DNA of 56,550 bases from positions 1 through 56,550 of the forward strand of contig CAIZLD010000068.1 in NCBI GenBank assembly GCA_903933715.1, in the 5' to 3' direction. Position 1 is the stretch's first letter. Each line of letters opens with the position of its first letter. The notes under the pieces were generated by a model. It was given only the letters and a program-made list of their open reading frames with translations. It was not told where the DNA came from and did not search any database. Below are positions 33,106 to 40,941 of this stretch, piece after piece. This stretch comes from an uncultured Spartobacteria bacterium (GTDB lineage Bacteria; Verrucomicrobiota; Verrucomicrobiia; Chthoniobacterales; Chthoniobacteraceae). The position numbers were made by a program, and so were the translations under genes.

Positions 33106-33879
33106 TTATGCTTTGCGCTCTTTCACCAAAAACCGCGTGCCGACAGGTTCGCCCGCCAGGATGGAAGCGACGATTCCGGGGGCGCGTCCGCTGGCGATCA
33201 CGGTCGGGATTCCCGCATCAACGGCTATTTTGACGGCCTGGAGCTTGGAAGCCATGCCGCCGACGCTCATTTTCCCCTTGGTCGGCTCAACGCAGCCCAT
33301 CACGGCGTCAATATCGCTCACCTCGGGAATCACTTCGCCGCCGTCGAGGAGGCCGTCGGCGGAGGTCAGCAGGATGAGCAGGTCGGCCCTGGAAAGCATG
33401 GCGACTTCGGAGGAAAGCCGGTCATTGTCGCCAAAACGGAGTTCTTCCACGGCCACCGAGTCGTTCTCGTTGAGGATCGGGACGACGTTCCCTTCGCTCA
33501 AAAGGCGATTGAGGGTGTTGCCCGCGTTTTCGTAACTGGTGCGGCTGTCGAGATCGCCGTAGGTGAGCAGCATCTGGGCGACCAACAGGCCGTGCCCGGC
33601 AAACGCCTGTTCGTAAAGATTCATCAGCCGGGACTGCCCCAGGGCGGCGCACGCCTGGACGCCTGCGAGATCGCCCGGACGCTCCTGCAAACCGAGGATC
33701 AGCATCCCGGCCCCCACGGCTCCGCTGGAGACGACCAGGCACTCGTGCCCCGCGCGGACGGCGGCGGCGACTTCGGCCGAAAGACGTTGGATCTGGTCAC
33801 GATCGAGCGTGTTCGCCTCCGGGTGGGTGAGGATGCCGGTGCCGAACTTCAAAACGATGCGCTTGGGTGTGAGTGCCAT
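33106..33879 (-). CDS. proB: Glutamate 5-kinase without PUA domain
   Basis: The 257-residue protein covers the amino-acid-kinase domain only: RIVLKFGTGIL, LVVSSGAVGAGM, NENDSVAVEELRFGDND and STKGKMSVGGMASKL-like residues (GKMSVGGMASKLQA). The E. coli enzyme has about 365 residues with a C-terminal PUA domain, which is absent here. It phosphorylates glutamate and is usually feedback-inhibited by proline. It is the first gene of proB-proA. Its leader is pyrimidine-rich without a Shine-Dalgarno sequence. Confidence 0.95.
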   Translation of the reverse strand: MALTPKRIVLKFGTGILTHPEANTLDRDQIQRLSAEVAAAVRAGHECLVVSSGAVGAGMLILGLQERPGDLAGVQACAALGQSRLMNLYEQAFAGHGLLVAQMLLTYGDLDSRTSYENAGNTLNRLLSEGNVVPILNENDSVAVEELRFGDNDRLSSEVAMLSRADLLILLTSADGLLDGGEVIPEVSDIDAVMGCVEPTKGKMSVGGMASKLQAVKIAVDAGIPTVIASGRAPGIVASILAGEPVGTRFLVKERKA

Positions 33880-33983
33880 TGTAAAAAAGGAAAGGAGTTG
33901 GACGTTATCCCCTCCCGGTGCTCAGTTCAAGACGATTGCATTTCCGGTTCAAGCAGATATAAGCTCCCTGTTTTCACCGCACC

Positions 33984-34940
33984 ATGAAACTCATCATCCA
34001 AATTCCATGCTTCAATGAAGAGGCAACCCTGGGAATCGCCCTCGCGGCGCTGCCCCGCACCTTGCCCGGCGTGGACAAGGTTGAATGGCTGATCATTAAC
34101 GACGGCTCCTCCGATCGGACGACGGAAGTGGCCCGCCAACACGGCGTGGATCACATTGTGGAGCTGGGCTCCCATCTGGGGCTCGCCAAGGGGTTCATGG
34201 CCGGGCTCGATGCCTGCCTCAAGCTCGGGGCCGACATCATCGTCAATACCGATGCTGACAACCAGTATTGCGCGGACGACATTCCCAAATTGCTGGAGCC
34301 GATTTTTTGCGGCCAGGCGCAAATCGTCGTGGGCGAGCGGCCCATCGCCGAGGTGACTCATTTTTCGCCGCTGAAAAAAGCGCTCCAGAAGCTCGGCAGC
34401 CTGGCCGTTCGGCTGGCCAGCGGGACGGAAGTGGCCGATGCGCCAAGCGGTTTCCGCGCCATCAGCCGCGACGCCGCCATGCAGTTGAATGTTTTCAACA
34501 AATACACCTACACGCTCGAAACGATTATCCAGGCCGGGCGCAAAAATATCCCGATCCGGTCCGTGCCGATCCGCACCAACGGTTATCTGCGCCCCTCGCG
34601 TCTCATGAAGAGCATGCGGGCGTATGTGCAACGGTCGATCCTGACCATCCTGCGCATTTTCATGACCTACCGCCCCATGTGGTTCTTCAATGTGCTTGGG
34701 ACGGTCCCCGCGACGCTGGGCGTGATCCTGGGCCTGCGCTGGTGCTACCTGTTTTTTGAAGACCCCACCCGCGGTCATGTGCCGAGCTTGATCCTCGCGG
34801 CCATCCTCACGCTCATTGGCGTGCAGCTCTGGGTTTTCGGGCTGATCGCCGACGTGATCGCCGTGAACCGGGCGCTGCTGGAAGATATCCAGCTCCGGGC
34901 GCGCCGGCAGGAATACGGCTCCTCCACTGAGAAAAAATAA
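33984..34940 (+). CDS. GT2 glycosyltransferase, probable polyprenyl-phosphate sugar transferase
   Basis: The 318-residue protein has a GT-A catalytic domain (IIQIPCFNEEATLG, INDGSSDRT, DAD at 90-92 in VNTDADNQY). Two predicted C-terminal membrane helices follow (about 230-250 and 265-290). This layout matches dolichol/undecaprenyl-phosphate hexosyltransferases such as ArnC, GtrB and DPM1, which load a sugar on a lipid carrier. It opens a five-gene series; its TAA overlaps the next ATG (TAATG). The donor sugar is unknown. The start is SD-less. Confidence 0.88.
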   Translation: MKLIIQIPCFNEEATLGIALAALPRTLPGVDKVEWLIINDGSSDRTTEVARQHGVDHIVELGSHLGLAKGFMAGLDACLKLGADIIVNTDADNQYCADDIPKLLEPIFCGQAQIVVGERPIAEVTHFSPLKKALQKLGSLAVRLASGTEVADAPSGFRAISRDAAMQLNVFNKYTYTLETIIQAGRKNIPIRSVPIRTNGYLRPSRLMKSMRAYVQRSILTILRIFMTYRPMWFFNVLGTVPATLGVILGLRWCYLFFEDPTRGHVPSLILAAILTLIGVQLWVFGLIADVIAVNRALLEDIQLRARRQEYGSSTEKK

Positions 34941-36526
34941 TGAAAGAGCTGTTTGCCCAAAACGCGCTGGCGCAGGTTCCAAAAATCCTGACGCTCCAGG
35001 ATCGCAACCCCCACAGCGCGACCTACGGCTGTTTCGACCGGAACTTCTGGCATTACAAGATCATCGATTTCCCGAGCGGGATGTCGCAGGAATTCGTCTG
35101 GCCGTTGGCGCTGGCCTATACCCTGCCCATTGAAGGGAACCGGTATTTTCAGCAACCGGCCATCCGGGAATGGGTGGAAGCCGGAATTCTGTATGCCGCC
35201 CGCTCCGCGCACCCGGACGGCTCGTGCGACGATTATTTTCCGTTTGAAAAAGCGGCGGGGGCGGCGGCTTTCACGCTGCTGGCTTGCATGGAAAGCTATC
35301 GCATTCTCGGGCTCGAGAACGCCGAGATGCGCGCCTTCTTTGCCCGGCGCGCAAGCTGGCTGGCCGCCCACCACGAAAGCGGACGGCTCTCCAACCACGC
35401 CGCGCTCACGGTGCTTTGTCTGGAACTCGCGGGACGGCTCCTGAACACGACCCAGTTTGACGCGCTCAAAGAATCGCGCCTGGCCACGGTTCTCTCGTGG
35501 CAGAATGAGGAAGGGTGGTTTCAGGAATACGAAGGGGCCGACCCCGGCTATCACACACTCACCATCGGCCTGCTTGCGCAATTACTGGAGTTGACGGAAC
35601 GCGCCGAAATCCGTTCAGCCCTCGAACGAGCCATCCAATTCGCCGCCGAGTTCATCCATCCCGACGGCTCCTTTGGCGGCGAATACACCAGCCGCAACAC
35701 GTACAACTATTTTCCCCACGGGTTCGAGATCGCCGGAAAATGGTTTCCGCAAGCTCTGGAAATCAACGACCGCTTTCTCGGCGGGCTGCAAACGGGGCTC
35801 GCCCCATGTTACGCGGACGACCATATCATCGGCCACCACACCTGGAGCTATCTCCTGGCCTACCAGCATTTTGCAGCCGGGCGGCCCGTCCCGTCGCCCC
35901 GTCCCGATGGGCGCGTCCATTTCCCCAACGCCGGGATTCTCGTCGAGCGGCGTGCGGGAACCGTGCTTTACCTCGCGCTCAATAAAGGCGGCGTTTTCAA
36001 ATTTTTCCGAGACGGCAAGCTCGTCGCCTCCGACACCCAGCTTTCGCTTCAAGTTCAGCAAAAGAAACTCCGCAACGCCGTCGCTCATCTGGTCGGCAAT
36101 TATGCGTTCACGTTGGGCGAGGATGAAATCACCCTCTCGGGGCGCATGGGCTGGGCGAAAGCGAAGGGAATGACCACCTTCAACCTGCTGGTTTTGCGGG
36201 CCATCATGTTCTGCGGCGGGCGCTTCAACCCGGACCTCGTCCGCAAGCTCCTCCAAAAGCTGCTCATCACCGGCAAAAGCAACGCCCCGTTCACCTTTAG
36301 GCGCACGCTGAAATGGGAGGGAAACAAGCTAAACGTCAGCGATGAAGTGACCGGCGAATCGTGGGAACCAGTCCGCGCGGCGGGCATCGGCGCCTCGCAA
36401 ACCTCCATCTACGTCGTCATGAGCCGCACCTACCAGCCGGGCCAGCTCCAGCCGTGGCTCGACCTGACTTCGCAAATCAAAGAGCTCGCCCCCGGAGCGG
36501 CATTGTGCGTCCAACGGGAACTATGA
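34940..36526 (+). CDS. Uncharacterised protein, predicted alpha/alpha-toroid with C-terminal beta domain
   Basis: I do not recognise this 528-residue protein by name. Residues 1-310 are a helical series with repeated aromatic and Gly turns (SHPDGS-type turns: AHPDGSCDDYFPFEKAAGA, ADPGYHTLT, IHPDGSFGGEYTSRNTYNYF). These resemble the (alpha/alpha) toroid of polysaccharide lyases, heparinases or uronyl C5-epimerases. Residues about 320-528 look beta-rich, like the sandwich of the same enzymes. There is no signal peptide, so it would act in the cytoplasm. It is fused by overlapping start and stop codons to the GT2 gene (TAATG) and to the next membrane protein (ATGA). A role in modifying the glycan made by this cluster is inference. 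Confidence 0.7.
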   Translation: MKELFAQNALAQVPKILTLQDRNPHSATYGCFDRNFWHYKIIDFPSGMSQEFVWPLALAYTLPIEGNRYFQQPAIREWVEAGILYAARSAHPDGSCDDYFPFEKAAGAAAFTLLACMESYRILGLENAEMRAFFARRASWLAAHHESGRLSNHAALTVLCLELAGRLLNTTQFDALKESRLATVLSWQNEEGWFQEYEGADPGYHTLTIGLLAQLLELTERAEIRSALERAIQFAAEFIHPDGSFGGEYTSRNTYNYFPHGFEIAGKWFPQALEINDRFLGGLQTGLAPCYADDHIIGHHTWSYLLAYQHFAAGRPVPSPRPDGRVHFPNAGILVERRAGTVLYLALNKGGVFKFFRDGKLVASDTQLSLQVQQKKLRNAVAHLVGNYAFTLGEDEITLSGRMGWAKAKGMTTFNLLVLRAIMFCGGRFNPDLVRKLLQKLLITGKSNAPFTFRRTLKWEGNKLNVSDEVTGESWEPVRAAGIGASQTSIYVVMSRTYQPGQLQPWLDLTSQIKELAPGAALCVQREL

Positions 36527-37497
36527 AAAAACTCGTCTCCCTGCTCGTCAGCCTCGGCATTCTGGCGGTCATGTATTGCAAAATCGATTTCGCCAAACTG
36601 CTCGCAGCCTTTGCCCATGCCGATCCGCTCTGGCTTGTCGCAAGCCTGGGCATGGTGATCCCGCTGACAATGTTCACCTCCTGGCGGCTCCAGCAGTTGA
36701 TGCCCAAGCGCGGTCAGCTTGGCTTCGGCGAGGCCAATAAACTGATTCTCATGGCGAGCGTCTTGAATCTCGTCCTCCCATCCAAAATGGGCGATATTGC
36801 CAAGGCTTACTTCATGCGCGACAAGGGCCACCTCTCCGGCAGCCTCGCCCTTTCGCTCGTGGTCTTTGAAAAATCGTGCGACATGCTTTCACTCTTGGTC
36901 TGGTGCGTTTTTGGATTGATCCTGTATCCGCAAAAAGACCTCCTCTTCTGGTCGATGACGGCGGGCGTGGCCGGAACCCTCTTTTTTGGTTCGCTGCTGC
37001 TGGGCTCGACCGGATTCGCCAATTTTTTCTTTCACACGACATCGCGATTCGCCCCGGGCAAAATCGCCGGCAAGCTCGCAAAATTTCAGGGTTCCTGGAA
37101 CGAAATGCACGGTTACTTCTGGGCCAGCAAACGGCAATTTTTCAAAGTCGTCGTGACCTCGGTCTTCATCTGGTTTCTCCATTTGCTGCAAATCTGGATG
37201 TTCATCCTCGCGCTGAAAGCCTGGACACCGTTCCTCTCAAACCTGGCCCTTTCGCCGCTGGCCATTCTGGCCGGGCTGCTTCCGCTGACGTTTGCGGGCG
37301 TGGGGACGCGCGATGCCGCCCTGGTGTTGTTTTACGCTCCGTTCTTTGACGCGCCCACCGCGGCTGCGCTCGGCATCCTCTGCACGGGCCGTTACCTGCT
37401 CCCGGCGTTGGGCGGCTTGCCGTTTGTCCCGCAATACCTCCAGAGTGCGGCACGTGAACGCGCCCGCAAGAAGGAAGAAACCCCCGTTTTGGCATAG
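36523..37497 (+). CDS. UPF0104/LPG-synthase-type multi-pass membrane protein
   Basis: The 324-residue protein has about eight membrane helices and the pattern of the lysylphosphatidylglycerol synthase membrane region (UPF0104/AglD family): KIDFAKLLAAFAHADPLWL near the N-terminus, NLVLPSKMGDIAKAYFMR in the middle and LPLTFAGVGTRDAALVLF near the end. It has no soluble aminoacyltransferase domain, so it is not MprF itself. Family members are implicated in lipid or lipid-linked sugar transfer or flipping. The start at 36523 forms an ATGA overlap with the previous gene. Confidence 0.85.
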   Translation: MKKLVSLLVSLGILAVMYCKIDFAKLLAAFAHADPLWLVASLGMVIPLTMFTSWRLQQLMPKRGQLGFGEANKLILMASVLNLVLPSKMGDIAKAYFMRDKGHLSGSLALSLVVFEKSCDMLSLLVWCVFGLILYPQKDLLFWSMTAGVAGTLFFGSLLLGSTGFANFFFHTTSRFAPGKIAGKLAKFQGSWNEMHGYFWASKRQFFKVVVTSVFIWFLHLLQIWMFILALKAWTPFLSNLALSPLAILAGLLPLTFAGVGTRDAALVLFYAPFFDAPTAAALGILCTGRYLLPALGGLPFVPQYLQSAARERARKKEETPVLA

Positions 37498-37529
37498 CCG
37501 TTCCTTGCATGGTTTCAACAGTTCGAGAA

Positions 37530-39029
37530 ATGGACAATGATTTCAGTTTACGACGTCTCGCGATTTTGACGTTCCCAGCAATGCTGATCGGGCTGCTCTT
37601 GAGGACGATGCTCATGATCGATCTCCCCTACGGCAACATTCACCCCGATTCGGCCGACCTGCTGATGACGCCCGATTACCTCATTCATAAAGGTCAACCC
37701 AGGCTAAACTCAAAAAAGACGTTTCTCGTTCCGGTGCTCTATACGGCCGCGTTCGCCGTTCCCAAAGCTCCGGCGCTGGTCGTCATCCCTTTGGCACAAC
37801 ACCTCCTCGGTTTGGCGACGGTCGCCATCGCCGCGCTTTTGTGCCGGTTGTGGCTGCGCCATTGGCAATGGATCGTTGTTCCGGTTACGCTGCTTCTCGC
37901 CGTGAATCCGGCATTGATCTGGTTTGAACACTCGCTCATGAGCGAAACGGCCTTTGTCTTTTGCACCGCCTTGCTCGCTCTGGCCGGAACTTTTTACGCC
38001 CTGAGACCCGAAAAACGAAACTTCGTGTTTCTCTGCGTTGCGCTGGTGTTGGAAGCCGGTGCGCGGCCGGAAGGCAAACTGCTTTTCGCCTTCGGATTTT
38101 TGCTGGTTTTGCTCGTCGCATGGCCGGAATGGAAAAAAGCGCTCCGCCCCTTGGGTATCCTGCTCGTTGTCGCGATTCCCACCCATTTCGCCACGCTCAC
38201 CGGCCAGGCCGGGTTGCTCCTTTACACCTCGCTTCTGCGGATCGCACCCGATCACTCGAAAATAGCTCCCGGCGTGGAAGACTACACTGCGCCAATCCGT
38301 GCGAAATTCCAGGCCCAATGGGCGACTCACCCCAGTTATCCCCACGCCAGCGAACGCAAAGAACTCTCCGAAGCAATCGCCAGCTACCTTAAACAAAAAA
38401 ATCTCCCTCACCGGAACAGGCAAATTGAGGAGCTATGCAAACGGCTTTCAATGGAAGTTTGTCTGAATGAGATCCCCCAAATTCCGAACCTGATATTTCA
38501 TAAATGGCGTCACACCGCGTTGAGCTCGCCTTCAGAAGATTTCGACGAATTCGCTCTGGAAACCAAGCGGGATCGGGCGATTCAGAACGCCAACGAATTG
38601 ATGATCCGTAACGCCCAGGCTCTCATTGGGCGGCCACTTGCCGATAGTGCCGCAGTGGAGGCCTTCTTCAAATCCACCGACGCGGCAGCCAAGACCTCCT
38701 GGCTCAATCAATGGACCGAAAGGTGGTTCCGGTTTTTCGGCGCATGGCGCATGCCCGATACAGCATTCCCTGACGGATTTGTGGAACACGGCCTTCCCTT
38801 TTACATGCTCCTGGCTTTCTGTGGCTTTGCGCTGCTGGCATTCCGTCCCCCGCGGGCTTTCCATGTGGCGTGGGGACTCTCGCTGGTGGGGCTGTTTTTC
38901 GTCGTGCTGCTCACGGCCAACGTCCGCCCCCGTTTCCGCCTTTTTTTCGAGCCCTATTGGCTGCTGGCCTGGGGAGCGATCTTCGACACCGCACTTGCGG
39001 CAATATTACGCTGCTTCAAACGCTCATGA
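37530..39029 (+). CDS. Multi-pass membrane protein, GT-C glycosyltransferase-like
   Basis: The 499-residue protein has about nine to eleven hydrophobic segments. An early acidic loop (IHPDSADLL) follows the first helix, and a large hydrophilic region is seen at about 245-400. GT-C enzymes (PMT, ArnT, GT39) have such a first extracytoplasmic loop with a catalytic Asp/Glu and use polyprenyl-phosphate sugars as donors. That assignment is by layout; I see no exact signature. I prefer ATG 37530, preceded by GAGAA, over 37509. The gap to the previous gene is 32 nt. Its TGA overlaps the next ATG. Confidence 0.72.
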   Translation: MDNDFSLRRLAILTFPAMLIGLLLRTMLMIDLPYGNIHPDSADLLMTPDYLIHKGQPRLNSKKTFLVPVLYTAAFAVPKAPALVVIPLAQHLLGLATVAIAALLCRLWLRHWQWIVVPVTLLLAVNPALIWFEHSLMSETAFVFCTALLALAGTFYALRPEKRNFVFLCVALVLEAGARPEGKLLFAFGFLLVLLVAWPEWKKALRPLGILLVVAIPTHFATLTGQAGLLLYTSLLRIAPDHSKIAPGVEDYTAPIRAKFQAQWATHPSYPHASERKELSEAIASYLKQKNLPHRNRQIEELCKRLSMEVCLNEIPQIPNLIFHKWRHTALSSPSEDFDEFALETKRDRAIQNANELMIRNAQALIGRPLADSAAVEAFFKSTDAAAKTSWLNQWTERWFRFFGAWRMPDTAFPDGFVEHGLPFYMLLAFCGFALLAFRPPRAFHVAWGLSLVGLFFVVLLTANVRPRFRLFFEPYWLLAWGAIFDTALAAILRCFKRS

Positions 39030-40936
39030 GCCGATTTTTTAAAAACGACCGTCTCGCGGTGGGTCTGCTCGCCATGGCTGTGGTGTTGCTTTTCATTCAT
39101 GGCCCCGGGCTGGGTGATGATTTCCAATACTGGTGGATCGCGGCCGACCTGCATTTAAAAGGCGCCTCCGCCTGGAATCCGACCGACTTTCATTCCCTGC
39201 GCTGGCCGCTTTGGGGGCTTTCATGGATTTTGCAGGGGATATTCGGCCCGGGGATGATTTCGTACTACGGAATCCCGATGTTCTACGTCACTTGTGGCGC
39301 GCTTATGGCTTATGCGTTGGGCGCACGCCTCTTCGAGAACCGCATCGCCGCCTGGGGTTGCGCCCTCGCCTACCTTTTCCATCCGCTGCTCGATGACGTG
39401 ATCTACCGCCCCATGCCGGACCTCTCCGAAGGGGTATTCATCGCCGCCGCCGCCGTCTGCTGGCTGGCAATGGCAGAGCGGAACCGGGCGAGCGAACGCC
39501 TCCCCTGGGCTCTGGCCACCGGGGCGATCTGTTTTCTCCTCTACGCCAACCGGCTCACGGGCATTTTTGTTTTTGGCGTGTTGTTCACAATGAGCGCCGT
39601 CCTTGCATGGAAAAACCAACGCTTTTCGTATTCGCAAGCAATCCTCTGGCTGGGTGTGGCAGGGTTGACCTGGCTGGCGCTCGTCAGCCTGGAGGGGCTG
39701 GTTTATCATCACCTCACCGGCGACTTTTTTCACAGTCTGACCTCCAATCTGGGAGCCCGGGGCCGCAAGGGAACCGAATCGGTTTCCCTGCTCGCCATGC
39801 CGTTCCGGTTTTTCGGAAGCCTTTGGATCAACGGCGTGCTCGGCCCGATATTCACAATCCTCGCGTTTGTGGGCGGCTGGCGGATGTGGCGCACCGGCGA
39901 ACGCCAGCAGCGGGCAATCGTTGCCTGGGCCGTCACCCTTTATCTCGCCTACAACTGCGCGATCCAGAGCCTGTTCCCGCTCCGGCCCCTCCTTCGTAAT
40001 GCCGACCGTTTCCTCTGTTCCCTCGCGATTCCGATGGGAGTTCTCGGCTGGGCTGGCGTGCGCTGGTTATGGAATTTCTGGCCCGCCTGTTCCACCTGGA
40101 CCCGGCTGCGCCCGATAGCCGCCGCATCGCTTTTTTTTACCATCCTGGCGATCGTCTGCAGCCGCGATTTTTTTGATCTCGGCTACTTGCCTGATCTCCG
40201 CGCCACCGTCCGGAACACACCGCCCGGAACGCGCGTTTTCACGCACGACACGATGCGATTTGCCGCGATGCTCGCCGACGCCGATGCCGCATCCCGGCTC
40301 CAATGGTCCACCGAGAAAAGAATTTTTTCCAAGCAGCCGGCCACCGAGCAAATGGCCGCCGAAGCTGATGAATTCTGGTATTGCCGCAAGCACCTTTGGC
40401 TCTCGGCCCGCAAACAACTGGAACGCGACGACGAGGCGGATACGAGCAACATGGCCCCCTATCTGGATAACCCCCATCCCATCTGGATTCTCCGGCGGGT
40501 TGTATTGCACGATAATGCCCCGGAGTTTGTTTTTTACAAGAAACGCCCCGCGAACGCCCCGAAACCGGAGCGACTTTCGCTTGGCTCCCTTTGCCCGCAA
40601 GCCCCGGCCTTTCCCATTTTATGGCACCCCGGCCAAACTCGTGAACTCCGTTACCGGGTGAATCTTCCCGACCGGCTGAAAGGCAAACCGCTGCGGCTGG
40701 AGATCGAGGGAAAATCCAACATCGTCGAAGCCATCGACCTGGACCTCCATTTCTTGCACGGCAAAAAGCGGCTCCAAACCTTGGAGCTGACCCCCTACCT
40801 TCAACACAAGCGGGGCATCGATTTTCATACTTTGGAAGTCCCAACGGATGCCGATGCGTGTGAAGCCTTGATCCTCCTCAATCCCAAAACCAAGTCGCTG
40901 GAAATCGACCAGGTCTGGCTAATCACCGAGCCGTAG
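39026..40936 (+). CDS. Multi-pass membrane protein, second GT-C-like glycosyltransferase
   Basis: The 636-residue protein has about ten membrane helices in its first 400 residues. The first extracytoplasmic loop, GPGLGDDFQYWWIAADLHL, carries an acidic pair typical of GT-C catalytic sites. A soluble region from about 405 to the end has mixed alpha/beta character. The ATG at 39026 overlaps the preceding stop (ATGA). It is the last gene of the five-gene series and ends 5 nt from the convergent transporter gene. The acceptor and sugar are unknown. Confidence 0.75.
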   Translation: MSRFFKNDRLAVGLLAMAVVLLFIHGPGLGDDFQYWWIAADLHLKGASAWNPTDFHSLRWPLWGLSWILQGIFGPGMISYYGIPMFYVTCGALMAYALGARLFENRIAAWGCALAYLFHPLLDDVIYRPMPDLSEGVFIAAAAVCWLAMAERNRASERLPWALATGAICFLLYANRLTGIFVFGVLFTMSAVLAWKNQRFSYSQAILWLGVAGLTWLALVSLEGLVYHHLTGDFFHSLTSNLGARGRKGTESVSLLAMPFRFFGSLWINGVLGPIFTILAFVGGWRMWRTGERQQRAIVAWAVTLYLAYNCAIQSLFPLRPLLRNADRFLCSLAIPMGVLGWAGVRWLWNFWPACSTWTRLRPIAAASLFFTILAIVCSRDFFDLGYLPDLRATVRNTPPGTRVFTHDTMRFAAMLADADAASRLQWSTEKRIFSKQPATEQMAAEADEFWYCRKHLWLSARKQLERDDEADTSNMAPYLDNPHPIWILRRVVLHDNAPEFVFYKKRPANAPKPERLSLGSLCPQAPAFPILWHPGQTRELRYRVNLPDRLKGKPLRLEIEGKSNIVEAIDLDLHFLHGKKRLQTLELTPYLQHKRGIDFHTLEVPTDADACEALILLNPKTKSLEIDQVWLITEP

Positions 40937-40941
40937 AGCGC

